The translations under genes were made by a program, and so were the position numbers. The notes under the pieces are model-generated. The model ran no database searches. It was given only the letters and a program-made list of their open reading frames with translations, and was not told where the DNA came from. From Anadara kagoshimensis (taxonomy: Eukaryota; Mollusca; Bivalvia; Arcoida; Arcidae), in contig CM037874.1 of assembly GCA_021292105.1 (NCBI GenBank), positions 27,225,083 to 27,289,082 on the forward strand: a DNA stretch of 64,000 nt, given 5' to 3'. This document shows positions 13,001 through 21,729 of this stretch, in pieces. The first letter of the stretch is position 1; each line of letters starts with the position of its first letter.

Positions 13001-16000
13001 AATTTGTTCCAAGTTTACTAAAAGAGACCAATTTTAAGTCAATTTCATTTTCTAACTGCCTGGCCTGTTTGCGAAGATCTGAAATATATCAATATAATTT
13101 TGGTGAATGTTATTACCATGTATTTTTTATAAACGTATAACTTTATGCATGTAACTTCATACATCAATTGAATAGGATTAAATAGTCCAATTTTCAATTA
13201 AAACAAAATATTTTTGATATTTTTCTAAAAAGTTGCTGTCTAAATAATTGATGATGATCAATCTTTGATTGTGATGAACTGCAAAAAATGATCTGACCGT
13301 ATGACAAAAACAAAATGGCAGATCTAAAACCGTATTTACCTTTTTGTATCAAAATAATCTATTATTTGACCCAAATATGACAAGTTTCTATTAAAAATAT
13401 GTATACTATAAAATATGGGTATAAAATAAAATATGTGGTAATAACACATTTGTTATTGACACGTACAGGGCAATAACCACTTTGTATAATTGACACATAT
13501 GGGGCAATAACCACTTTGTATAATTGAGTTATTGACATGTATGGGGCAATAACCACTTTGTATAATTGAGTTATTGACATGTATGGGGCAATAACCACTT
13601 TGTATAATTGACACGTATGGGGCAATAACCACTTTGTATAATTGACACGTACGGGGCAATAACCACTTTGTATAATTGACACGTACGGGGCAATAACCAC
13701 TTTGTATAATTGACACGTACGGGGCAATAACCACTTTGTATAATTGACACGTACGGGGCAATAACCACTTTGTATAATTGACACGTACGGGGCAATAACC
13801 ACTTTGTATAATTGACACGTACGGGGCAATAACCACTTTGTATAATTGACACATATGGGGCAATAACCACTTTGTATAATTGACATGTACGGGGCAATAA
13901 CCACTTTGTATAATTGACACGTATGGGGCAATAACCACTTTGTATAATTGACATGTATGGGGCAATAACCACTTTGTATAATTGACACGTACAGGGCAAT
14001 AACCACTTTGTATAATTGACATGTATGGGGCAATAACCACTTTGTATAATTGTTCTAGTTTGTTGTCATATGACATCATTAGTTAATTGTAGATTATAAT
14101 CTCAATAGTCAACATTTTGCATGTTTGTTTACTTTACAAAAAGATTATAAGTACATGTATCTCTTAGTCTTTTAACCAAGAGCTGTCAGTTCCATTGAAA
14201 GGACATATGTTTCTATATGGCAAGCTGTCAGTAGAGAACACATGTCTGTTTGGGTGACATTACATGGCACATCAAGGCTCTCGCTGGGTCATGTTTGGGG
14301 GGCCAATATTCTGCCCCATTCTCAATTCAAAACTTATGGTGTTTCACAATCACATTGCCTATTTTCACAATTTTGGAAATTTCAGCTTTAGAAACAATGT
14401 TTTCTATTACTTTTTTGTTTTGGTTTTTTTCCACAATTTCAGCTACTATGATGCTTATTTTATTTTTACAATTGCAAGGATCCTTGTCAGTTTCACAAAA
14501 GGGAGAGAGAATACCCTGCACATAAATATTCCAATCAGTGCCAGAGAATTTTTTCTTTTTAGGCCACACTCTGTCAGTTCCCTTAGTGATTCACTAGTCC
14601 GACTAATCAGACCACAAAACCCCCATTTTAATTTTTGACTTGTTGGAGGTTTGTGGTCCGACAGCTTCCAATATTGAATTCTTGAAATTTCTGGTGAAAA
14701 CGGCAGAAACGAAAACACGTGTCGATAACTTCCAGTATTTTCTTACCTTGCTCTTGCTGACAACATGGAACACTTCCTAAAACATTATTCTACCAATCCA
14801 TGCTCAACTTTTAATTAAAATCCATAGATATCGGTAGAAATACAAGGTTTTCTGATGTCTCTTCAGCTCTCTGTCACTTTGGCATGGTGAAGACATTACT
14901 AATCTGCATTGACCAGTCAGACCGTGCGTTGCATTTGGATGGTGAAACTCGCAGTTCTATCTTTAGAAAGCACATGGCGATGTTTATTTACATGAGTAAT
15001 TCATGTTTTAATGGTGGTTTACACTGTGATTTACACGACGTTTAAATACTTTACAAAAGTTAACATTAAAATGTATGCAAAATATTTAGAGATAATTGTC
15101 AGATTTATATGTAGACTTTCAAATGCAGTAGCATCTTCTCTGTATATTTTAACAATAAAAATTTATATTCTTGACCCCTCTCATCGTTTTCTAGTATCTG
15201 GAAATATTATTCCAGTAATTTTGGATTTTTTTTAGCATATCTATGTATATATGTATGTTCATGCAAAAAACAGTTAAAAAATTAAACCCCTATGACAACA
15301 TTTACAGGGTGGTTGTGATGAATACAAGAGAATTAATTTTAAAGGACTTGCTAACAAGTACTTGTGTTGAATTTTATATATTACAACTGGTTTAAAAACT
15401 ATAACTCTACGATCTACAAAATATGGGTCAAAACTTGACAGCATCTCAGGAGAACATGCAAGTTCCAGATATGATAGTAAATTACCCAATTTGAGAAAAA
15501 ATCCATTTAGATATAAACGAGAAAAATGATGGTAAATCTTCACTGGATTTAGTACACGTCTTCACATGATATTTATAAAAATGAAATAACTAAAATAATA
15601 TGTTATATGTGTGAAAACACCATTAATAACGTGAATTTCTCATGTAAATAAACATCGCCATGTGCTTTCTAAAGATAGAACTGCGAGTTTCACCATCCAA
15701 ATGCAACGCACGATCTGATTGGTCAATGCAGATTAGTAATGTCTTCACGATGCGAAAGTGACAGAGAGCTGAAGAGACATCAGAAAACCTTGTATTTCTA
15801 CCGATATCGATGGATTTTAATTAAAAGTTGAGCATGGATCGGTAGAATAATGTTTTAGGAATTGTTCCATGTTGTCAGCAAGAGCGAGCTAAGAAAATAC
15901 TGGAAGTTATCGATGTGTGTTTTTGTTTCTTCCGTTTTCGCCAGAAATTTCAAGAATTCAATAATGGAAGCTGTCAGACCACAAACCTCCAACAAGTCAA

Positions 16001-16266
16001 AAATTAAAATGGGGGTTTAGTGGTCTGACTAGTCGGACTAGTGATTCACACGACAGCTAATGACTATCAACACATTGGATCGTTGTTGATTATGATTTGG
16101 TTTGTAAAAGCAACAGTGAATAAAATTTGTTTACTTAGCTGTGTCACTATGTTTAAGCCAAATAATTTTATGGGCCAAAACAACTAGGAATACCAGGGGA
16201 AATGTACCAGATATGTCAAATCCAGAAATTATGAGGCATTTGATCAATAAACCAGTGTTTCAATTT

Positions 16267-16358
<92 letters not shown>

Positions 16359-16633
16359 TTTATGGAGGCAACATTTATTTCGTCAAATGTCAAAAATGAA
16401 AACTGGTAAAACCAGAATTTGGAAAGTTCCAGGTGTGTGCAGAAATCAAAGTTATTTCCATTATTTATTTCCAACAGACAAACTAATGGTTTAAAAGTTA
16501 TTTCATTTGTCGCTTTGAAATGATCTACATGCGTGTTAGACAACACTCGAAATGAAATCGTGTCATTTGCATTTACAGAAAATGTTATTTCCGCAGGTTG
16601 TTTACCTTCCCATAAGTTCCCCATATCGGCCAT
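3969..16633 (-). CDS. GOSR1: Golgi SNAP receptor complex member 1 (GOS28), complete 8-exon gene
   Basis: This is the Qb-SNARE of the cis/medial Golgi, which in animals pairs with syntaxin-5, Ykt6 and GS15 in ER-Golgi and intra-Golgi fusion. Exons in transcription order are 16633-16606, 13078-12976, 8685-8601, 7626-7427, 7009-6938, 6086-6057, 5664-5582 and 4093-3969, giving 726 nt and 241 residues (human is 250). Every intron is GT-AG and the frame is unbroken. The N-terminal segment reads WEDLRKQARQLENEIDLKL; the middle contains LLHTLQRHRDILQDY and KTKANITAIRERE; the SNARE motif spans about 160-218 with the zero-layer glutamine at about 185 (in LESQKKML). A C-terminal anchor of about 20 residues (about 221-240) ends in LLLYAFH. 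The gene is about 9 residues shorter than human in the linker after exon 2. Introns carry SINEs, MITEs, a Mutator-like element and a 34-bp minisatellite. The product assignment rests on residue matches to the known family and is near certain. Confidence 0.96.
4940..5126. mobile_element. TA-flanked MITE, 'GTAAAACCTCGTTATA' type
   Basis: The left end CGGTAAAACCTCGTTATAATG and the right end, read inward as CAGTAAAACCTTGATTCATC, are inverted repeats. Each is bordered by TA (4938-4939 and 5127-5128). The 187-bp element repeats 'tttatcgcca'/'ataatgcc' modules internally and codes for nothing. It resembles pogo/Tc1-derived MITEs and is distinct in sequence from the CAGTCAAACCTG family. Confidence 0.8.
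5217..5562 (-). mobile_element. tRNA-derived SINE, family 1, full-length
   Basis: On the minus strand the element begins GGTAGCTCAGTTGGTAGAG (A box), followed by GGTTCGATCCC (B box). It continues with an unrelated body (GACCCAAGACTTGAAAGTGG..) and a conserved 3' domain ending near GACGTTAAACACCATTACTC. An 8-bp direct repeat AGATAAAG flanks it at 5209-5216 and 5563-5570. The tail structure suggests a conserved-central-domain SINE class of invertebrates (Meta-SINE-like is a guess). It sits inside GOSR1 intron 7. Confidence 0.9.
5582..5664 (-). CDS. GOSR1: GOSR1 exon 7
   Basis: The acceptor is ctttacag|TGT and the donor ATGA|gtatcc. It encodes the centre of the SNARE motif (VAISTKENLESQKKML, then KMNSIM) with the zero-layer glutamine. 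An alternative donor 10 nt earlier (AACA|gtataa) stays closed because it would drop three conserved residues. A SINE begins about 20 nt inside the downstream intron. Confidence 0.94.
6057..6086 (-). CDS. GOSR1: GOSR1 exon 6 (30-nt micro-exon)
   Basis: Acceptor tttttag|TTC and donor ATCAG|gtttgt enclose only 30 nt, encoding N-SERMIDDQI-S across the junctions. It aligns with NSDRLIEETIS at the start of the SNARE helix. Both flanking exons need exactly this phase, so the micro-exon is well supported despite its length. Confidence 0.92.
6232..6384 (+). mobile_element. SINE family 1, 5' fragment
   Basis: The tRNA-like head is present, with an insertion splitting the A box (TACCTCAGTTGG..AGAGTGCTCGC) and a B box GGTTTGAACCC. 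The body GACCCAAGACTTGAAAG..TGACTGTTCTTTTGCCAAG follows, then the copy stops. It lies in GOSR1 intron 5, in the orientation opposite to the gene. Confidence 0.75.
6509..6745 (+). mobile_element. SINE family 2, diverged copy
   Basis: A B-box-like AGGTTCGAATACC lies at about 6571. It is followed by the family-2 body: CTCTGGCAGATCCTAGTGTGAG, then GCTCTCTGGTTTCCTCC and a tail 'atataagtgaaagaaacttgattgaggcaaaaaacacc'. It lies within GOSR1 intron 5. Confidence 0.65.
6938..7009 (-). CDS. GOSR1: GOSR1 exon 5
   Basis: The acceptor is gtttacag|TGC and the donor AGAAA|gtaagt, a strong consensus. It encodes SAYKNNSGLNRRTDLYLKEH and DHIR, matching RRTELFLKEHDHLR of the vertebrate protein. Length 72 nt, phase 2 at both ends. 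Confidence 0.95.
7427..7626 (-). CDS. GOSR1: GOSR1 exon 4
   Basis: This is the longest exon, at 200 nt, with acceptor tgtttcag|CTT and donor ATTAG|gtaatt. It covers the most conserved block of the family, including HTLQRHRDILQDY and TKANITAIRERE, and ends in phase 2. Confidence 0.97.
7894..7962. repeat. Short ~21-bp tandem repeat
   Basis: Three copies of a TAGTCCCTCAACATCCA-type unit lie in GOSR1 intron 3 just before the foldback MITE at 7981; the last reads TAGTCCCTCACCGAGG. Confidence 0.6.
7981..8203. mobile_element. Foldback MITE with ~75-bp inverted arms
   Basis: The left arm reads ACATCCACCATGCTGATTTG and continues through CATGTTATGGAC to TTATTATGGAACTCTCCC. The right arm is its inverse, ending CAAATCAGCATGATGGATGT. 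The loop is itself partly palindromic around GAGAGATTATAGATCTATTATGAGCC (not intact on both sides). It has no coding capacity and lies in GOSR1 intron 3. Confidence 0.8.
8290..8480 (-). mobile_element. SINE family 2, fragment
   Basis: On the plus strand the body reads GGATGGAGAAAACCAG..ACCACCAACCTCCAGCAAGC..TCTCACTCTAGGATCTG, then a B-box inverse GTGGAACCTAGG. This matches 10081-10200 and 1380-1470. The tRNA head is degraded. Confidence 0.6.
8601..8685 (-). CDS. GOSR1: GOSR1 exon 3
   Basis: The acceptor is ttttacag|TGA and the donor TCCAAG|gtttgt. It encodes SESAPLINK followed by MFDTMAMEIEQLLSK, matching the TTPLLNG..MFETMAIEIEQLLAR stretch of the vertebrate protein. Its length is 85 nt. 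Confidence 0.94.
8899..9105 (-). mobile_element. SINE family 2, copy with recognisable tRNA head
   Basis: The minus strand reads GGCCTCAGTGGCCATGTGG (A box of Leu/Ser type), then AAGTGGTGGC and a diverged B box. The tail inverse is TGGAGTGGAGCAATGGTGTTT. It lies in GOSR1 intron 2. Confidence 0.65.
9194..9560 (-). mobile_element. SINE family 1, full-length
   Basis: The head on the minus strand is GGTAGCTCAGTTGGGAAAGTG with B box GGTTCGAACCC. The conserved 3' domain ends in GATGTTAAACACCATACTCAAC. A direct repeat CTACAAG flanks it at 9187-9193 and 9561-9567. It lies in GOSR1 intron 2, same strand as the gene. Confidence 0.88.
9929..10265 (-). mobile_element. SINE family 2 with internal duplication of its tail
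   Basis: The minus-strand head is GGCCACAGTGGCTAAGTGC with B box AGATTCAAATC. On the plus strand the 3' portion occurs twice: GTTGGTTCTGAATTGGTGGAG at about 9986 and a matching segment from about 10089 (..GTTCTGAATTGGTGGAGG). The tail is therefore partly duplicated, or two copies are nested. Confidence 0.65.
10941..11118. mobile_element. TA-flanked MITE, 'CAGTCAAACCTG' family, copy 2
   Basis: Left end TAGTCAAACCTGTCTATAAA and right end (inward) CAGTCGAACCTGCCTTAAAG are flanked by TA at 10939-10940 and 11119-11120. It lies in the opposite orientation to copy 1 at 3541 and is close to it in length (178 against 179 bp). Confidence 0.85.
11634..11837. mobile_element. Diverged TA-MITE carrying a SINE tail
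   Basis: Ends CAATCAAACCTTCTTGTAAAG and (inward) CAGTCACACATGTTGTAAAG are inverted repeats with TA at 11632-11633 and 11838-11839. The interior from about 11693 to 11758 is the 3' tail of SINE family 1 (GAGTAATGGTGTTTAACATCC through TATTTCACTTATG..GAGACGT). A SINE fragment has therefore been inserted into or captured by the MITE. Confidence 0.72.
12178..12530 (-). mobile_element. SINE family 1, diverged copy
   Basis: The minus strand shows TTAGCTTAGTTGGTAGAGCGC and a duplicated head segment: the 'atctcccacatacaaagtgtgaatcctg'/'atctaccacatacaatgttag' pair at 12450-12500. The B box is GGTTTGAGCCC, followed by the family body and tail. It is clearly older than the copies at 5217 and 9194. Confidence 0.75.
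12976..13078 (-). CDS. GOSR1: GOSR1 exon 2
   Basis: The acceptor is tatatttcag|ATC and the donor GGAAG|gtttgt. The exon encodes the conserved N-terminal helix DLRKQARQLENEIDLKLVSF. It is 103 nt long and joins exon 1 and exon 3 in frame. Confidence 0.95.
13455..14052. repeat. 34-bp minisatellite in GOSR1 intron 1
   Basis: About 17 units of a 34-bp sequence, core GGGGCAATAACCACTTTG and TATAATTGACACGTACG, run head to tail. Two units near 13512-13600 carry a 10-bp insertion (GAGTTATTGA type), giving 44 bp. Units differ at a few sites (ACGTACGG, ACATATGG, ATGTATGG). Because 34 leaves remainder 1 on division by 3 and lacks stops on the minus strand, all minus frames stay open for 140-220 codons. 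These are not called as genes. Confidence 0.95.
14586..16049. mobile_element. Mutator-like (MULE) non-autonomous element with ~425-bp terminal inverted repeats
   Basis: The element proper is 14595-16040 (1446 bp), starting TAGTCCGACTA and ending TAGTCGGACTA. A perfect 9-bp direct repeat GTGATTCAC flanks it at 14586-14594 and 16041-16049. The arms (about 14595-15020 and 15612-16040) are near-identical inverses, sharing landmarks such as CTACCGATATCGATGG-type and CATGGCGATGTTTATTTACA segments. The central 590 bp is AT-rich with only short chance frames and no transposase. Long TIRs with 9-bp target duplications point to the Mutator superfamily. It lies in GOSR1 intron 1. Confidence 0.88.
16268..16358. 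repeat. Compound (GA)n(GT)n microsatellite
   Basis: A GA run with one interruption passes directly into about 25 GT repeats. It lies 250 bp inside GOSR1 intron 1 from the first exon. Confidence 0.97.
16606..16633 (-). CDS. GOSR1: GOSR1 exon 1 (coding part)
   Basis: The exon encodes MADMGNLWE and ends in phase 1 (GAA G|gtaaac). The start ATG at 16633 lies in context aacATGG. The last residues align with the SYWED start of the vertebrate protein, which supports this start. A read-through of the frame past the donor into the microsatellite is an artefact. Confidence 0.93.
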
Positions 16634-17270
16634 GTTAGTTCCACCGTGTCGTCATCTCGCGATACTTCGACAATAATTTTAACAAATAATCGAAATCTGT
16701 TTTATACATTCGCTTTTCGTAAGTTAAAGTTTAATTTCGAATACAAAAGAAAAGAAAATTTTAATAAAGTTGCGTTTATTTCGATAAAAGATAATTAGTT
16801 ACTAAAATAAAGACTGCAAACTTGGGAAATACTTCTTTGCTTTCGTTATCCTTTCAACGACTAGAGCACTTTTTCTTTGTCCTTTTCATGAAAAAGTTCA
16901 AGCAGCCACATTATTTTTGGAAGCTATTAGTCTTATCAAATTATTGACTTGGCTTATTTCTCACATATTGTGTGCATTCGCGAAATGAAACATTGAAATT
17001 GCCATTATAAGGCTTTATACATTATTCTAACTGTCCGGATTTCTCAATGAGATTGAGTATTTCATTACTGAAAAAAATCCAAGGGGTGTTTATTTATAGA
17101 AAAAAATAAAGAATGAATAAAGCAAGGGCATATTCTGTATTAGGTTTATTCCGTATCAGTTTAGGGTTTTTAATATTGATTCATGATTGATAACTGCTTT
17201 TAAAGAATTTGCAGAATATAGCGTGACTGAATAGTTTCTGTACTACAGTAGTGCTCAGTATGGAAGTAAC
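16634..17270. promoter_or_regulatory. Presumed GOSR1 5' UTR/promoter region
   Basis: This stretch is immediately upstream of the GOSR1 start on the minus strand. It has several CpGs near 16649-16700 (CCGTGTCGTCATCTCGCGAT), richer than the surrounding AT-rich DNA. It contains TCTCGCGA at 16654-16661; the TCTCGCGAGA palindrome is a known animal core-promoter element, here only partly matched. The transcription start is not determined. Confidence 0.4.
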
Positions 17271-17990
17271 GAATTCAAGTCAATTCGCCCCACGGTAAAT
17301 TCGCCCCCACTTTCAACAAATTCGCCCCATGTCAAAATCGCCCCCACTTCTTGCAAATTCGCCCCCATTTTTTCCAATAACCATAAAAAATAATGATACT
17401 TTAGAAATGAAACATATCAGTGCATCCATTTTATAATGGATTTAACTTTTATATTTAACGTTTCCAATGTTGCTTTTGATAAAATAATTTGTATTTATAA
17501 AATACCGACATAGTAGAAGCATTCAAGAGAACAATGAATTTGATGTTATCAGGAACAGAGACATTATTTCGTAAGGAGCACCTGGTATGTTGAAAAAGAT
17601 GTTTTTAATGATTTCTCTCAATGATGTAATCTATCAATACTCTTATGTTATTTAAACATCTAAACTTTAAGTATTTTCTTTTTACTGTAACAACTGTTAT
17701 GATTATACCATAGTCTTACAAAGGACTTTTGATATGAATGCGCGACAAAAAAAACATTGCAATAAAAACAATACATATTTACAAATAATTTGTGTGCAGT
17801 CAGTAATTAGACATATCCGAGGTCGTAAAAAATAATTTTATGTTACTTTTACAATCTAAATAAAAGAATATGGTTTTTCAAAAAATGGGGGCGAATTTGC
17901 AAAAGGTGGGGGCGATTTTGACATGGGGCAAATTTGATGAAAGTGGGGGCGAATTTACCGTGGGGCGAATTGACCTGATACCGAAGTAAC
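17263..17990. mobile_element. 712-bp foldback element with 8-bp target duplication
   Basis: The element is 17271-17982. Its arms of about 110 bp are inverses (GTCAATTCGCCCCACGG on the left, CCGTGGGGCGAATTGAC on the right). Each is composed of short repeated modules such as AAATTCGCCCCCAC and TTCGCCCCATGTC. The 8-bp direct repeat GAAGTAAC flanks it at 17263-17270 and 17983-17990. The interior is AT-rich with no coding capacity. It sits between the two divergent genes. Confidence 0.85.
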
Positions 17991-18465
17991 AACAGAACAA
18001 AATCTTGAAATCAACTAATTTTCATCCTATGGCGATTATTCACAGATTAAGCTAAGGACATAATTAAGCGTGGTCAGTTTTCCGGAATGAGTCGGGTCTC
18101 GGAAGGAGTTTGATAATCATCAAAATCTTTAGCTCACGCTTTTATTCACTTAATTCCATATAATACTAAAATAAATTAATTCTGGCAATTTTTAAGAACA
18201 GAATTGTTGATTATTAACTGCATTTCCGACAAATTTTGTACTGGTAATCACTGTAATAATAAAAACCCCAAACATACCAATCCATGTCCAAATCACAATC
18301 CCAAAGCAAACACTGACAAATCGACAAACAGAACTTCCACCAGAGAAATGAGGCCATGTGCTCTGGAGGAGTAAGCAGTACTAAGCACCTCCTGTTTAGC
18401 TAGCTACACCTGCCGGCAAAATTGACAGGAACACGGAACTATGGGAACGGTCAAATATATCATTG
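17991..18465. other. Intergenic stretch between divergent genes
   Basis: No element ends, exon or RNA gene were recognised. A GC-richer patch near 18335-18430 (AGCTAGCTACACCTGCCGGC) has no visible coding or repeat signature. Confidence 0.35.
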
Positions 18466-18714
18466 TCATGGTAATTCTTTTGGCAAAGTGACTTTGTACT
18501 TATCAACAATATTGTGAAGAGTTACCGATGACGGCCATAAAACTTTTTCGAGAGTCTTGATAAGCTTAGGATTGCAATATCCTTGGCAATAATTTATTTG
18601 TAAGTAGCTTGCTTCGTTGTATAAAGTTCCCGTAATTGGAGGCAGATATTGCTGCATAAAAAGAAAGAAAATTGAAAACATCAAGTTTGGCATAGTAGCT
18701 TCAAATGTAGACAT
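18466..18714 (-). CDS. Possible small secreted or membrane protein, 82 codons (uncertain)
   Basis: A single open frame on the minus strand begins MSTFEATMPN, followed by a hydrophobic run LMFSIFFLFM that could be a signal peptide or anchor. It then has a CQGYC pair and ends with TLPKELP before TGA. The inner part also looks like an exon: a good polypyrimidine acceptor (tctttttatgcag|CAA) and a donor (CATCG|gtaact) could bound 18528-18651 instead. I recognise no family. The sequence is not repetitive and lies between two real genes. It may equally be a chance frame. Confidence 0.25.
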   Translation of the reverse strand: MSTFEATMPNLMFSIFFLFMQQYLPPITGTLYNEASYLQINYCQGYCNPKLIKTLEKVLWPSSVTLHNIVDKYKVTLPKELP

Positions 18715-19422
18715 ACGTTTGCGTCATACTTGTCGAGGTCAGTAAGTCTAAAATTGGAAGCGGAACTTGAAGAATCAGTCCGGTATCTTTTTATTTCAAG
18801 TTCACTGTGATTGTAGATGGCGTTCATCTAATCTCCAATTTTAGGATTATTAAGAGATAGAAGATCCTTTATTTAGGAGTTGAATGATTCTCTCAGTCCA
18901 GATTTAACAAGGCTCCGTAAAATTTTTACTTTATACGAATACACAGTTCACAGTTTGTGTCCATTGGTATACCCTCGGTTTGTTTCCTGTAAAATAATAT
19001 TAACATTTTGCTGATGGCATCTTCAGTATATTTTTTGTTAGAAGTCCGTATGTTGCTTGAGAAAATAACCAGAATCATGTATCTTGACTTTCTAAAACCA
19101 AAAGTGTCTAGCTGCTAAAACAAACTTTTTTCCTTATTTAGAATGAGGAATAGTGGTGTAAAGTGTAAAATTCAAAGGTTGTTTTTGTACTTTTTTCTTT
19201 TTTAATGCTTGTTAAAGCAATTCTTTAGAATTTTAAGAATCTACAGTAAAACCAGCTGCATAGCATACCGTATAAATCTTTATTTTACTTTATTCGAATT
19301 ATCCCACGTGACTGCCACCTGATCAAATTTCATTATTTTTGATGGCCGGAAACCAAATGAGGTCAAGCAAGGCGGTTTGTTTGAATAAGGATTAGCCATA
19401 ATCGTACACGGAATCCACCACG

Positions 19423-19707
19423 ATGGCTGCACAAGTAAAAAACAATAACACAGACAAAATGTCTGCTTTCAAAAAAGCAATGAAATTACCTTGGAAGGTG
19501 GGGAAACGGTATAATATTTTAAAAGGAAAAGAAAATGCTTATTTCAACACACCGAAATATCCAAAACACAAAGAAAGATATTCGGACAGTGATCTTCATA
19601 ATCAGAAACCCGTGGATCCTTTACAAAATAGAGACAATGATTATCCACTCCGTAGAAATACCAGCCTCACCAGATCTGTTAGAGATGCAGTTGGAACTCT
19701 ACGTCAG
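19423..19707 (+). CDS. KEN-box gene exon 1
   Basis: It encodes residues 1-95, from MAAQVKNNNT to RDAVGTLRQ, and ends in phase 0 at CAG|gtatca. It contains the KEN motif and a WKVGKRYN segment. Upstream sequence to about 19380 is probably 5' UTR. Confidence 0.8.
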
Positions 19708-19892
19708 GTATCACATTTATTTATTTATTTTTATTTTCTTCTAAATTTTCTCAAAACTGACTGGAATCTGTGTCATCATCAGTGATTCTGAGACTAATTA
19801 TGCATGCTTTTTAGATCTATTTTTGCAGATCAGCATGTATGTTTGTTCCAAGAAATGAAATAAGAATAAAAGATTGCACATCATCATATTAA

Positions 19893-19931
<39 letters not shown>

Positions 19932-21684
19932 GCATAAAATGGAAATTAACAAATTATTTTATTTTTAATGAATAGAAATCTTGTTTGTTTATATATGTTT
20001 ACCTGATTTCATTTTACATCAAGCATTAATTAAAGTTTTCCAAGGACACACAATCTGCTGTTCATATGTGTCCAGCCAGGTTGGTATTGTGGACATGGGT
20101 ATGTGTGTAATTGTTTTATTGACCTGTTGATTCTATTCACAACTTCTATCAATTAACAATTATGTAAACACAAGACCAAGAAGTTTTAACACCTCATTTG
20201 ATATATGTTTATTTACTAAACACGTTGAGGAACACCATACACATTATTTAAGTGTTGCATACATGTGTATAAATTATAATTAATGTAATTTAGTATCAAG
20301 TTTGTCACATAAATTAAAAATATAAACAGGTACTTTTATCTAGTATTTAAAACAAAATTAGCAAAATTTGGAGTTTTTTCAACTAAACTTTTTAAAGGTG
20401 TATGTAAAGAGGCATGATTTTGAATAGAGAAACAATAATAAAAAATGCATTGAAATTAAATTTTATTAGTTTTTGGATCCAAAAACAAAAGATTATCAGA
20501 TAGGGGTGTTATATTATGGTATCTTAACACTTACTTTAAGTCCATGAATAGAAATTGAACCTCTAAAAGATGTAATAAATTATATTAGTTTATGACCCCT
20601 TTGAGGAAATTTAAATAACCAAATTGCAGATTAAAATACCCAAAGACGTTTTTTTCAGGTTATTATTTATATTATTTATTTAAATCAGATATGCAAAAAA
20701 AATCTATAAAAGAAATAAAATTCATTCAATTTAAATTAAAAAATTTAATTCCCGCAATAAACATTAACTGTCAGAATTCAAATATGATATGTGATTTTTC
20801 TAGTAAATCTATTGGGAGATTCTATAAAAAGTTTAAAACAGGCGGGAAGATAGTTAAAAGGCTGGTGAATCAGTCTGACAAGTAATTTGTGAATGAAGTT
20901 GACACTAAATATGTCTGGAATGGGGTCACCATCAAGTTAATAGTATTATGATTACCAGGTCACAGTACACAGGATGTGTATTGGTGTATGACTCACTTAA
21001 ATTTAACAGAGTTTGACATTTGATGTATATGCAGCATGCAGCTTCTGTTAGTCTGCATAATGCATTATGTAATCTGTTGTACACATCATACTGGTTTTAA
21101 TTATATATCAAATTTAAATAAACATCACAAGGAAAATACATCTGTCCTAATTGGATAATTCAAATCTGTTAGAAATATCCTGTTTAAAACATTCCCAGTA
21201 TTAAATAACATGATACTGCACATGCATCCATGCAATATTTTGCACCACCAAAAATTATTCACCCAATGATCTTGCAGAACTGCATCTTCTACTGATTCAG
21301 TCAAAATCTGCTATAAACATTCATGTTACATATGTTTAAGCTTTTTTTCCCAGTTTAATGACATTTTGTCCAAGATAAACTGATTTTGTGTTTCTTTTTA
21401 CTCTAGACCAACCCTAATTTTTTGTTATTTATTTATTTATTTATTATATATATTTTTTTAAATTTGTTTATTTATTTATTTATTTGTTTGTTTGGTTTTT
21501 TTTTTATTATTATTATTTGTCTGCCTAAGGTAGAGCAAGAAAAGCATACATTTCACCTAATCCTACCCTTCATATTTTTTTGTACCTTATGATTTGCAGT
21601 ATTAAGTTATAATTTTGGCCATATACCATAGATAATAGAGCAACTTAAAAAAAAAAGAAAAACCCAACCTACTTTTTTTATTAT

Positions 21685-21729
<45 letters not shown>

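Noticed and set aside
13362-14079. Three minus-strand open frames of 142-223 codons
   Set aside because: They are the same 34-bp minisatellite read in three phases inside a GOSR1 intron.
16141-16494. 117-codon plus-strand frame through the GA/GT microsatellite
   Set aside because: More than a quarter of it is microsatellite, it is antisense to GOSR1 intron 1, and it has no homology that I recognise.
20691-20885. 64-codon frame in intron 1 of the KEN-box gene
   Set aside because: Its Lys/Ile/Asn-rich composition is what AT-rich DNA gives by chance, and no splice sites fit the gene's phase.
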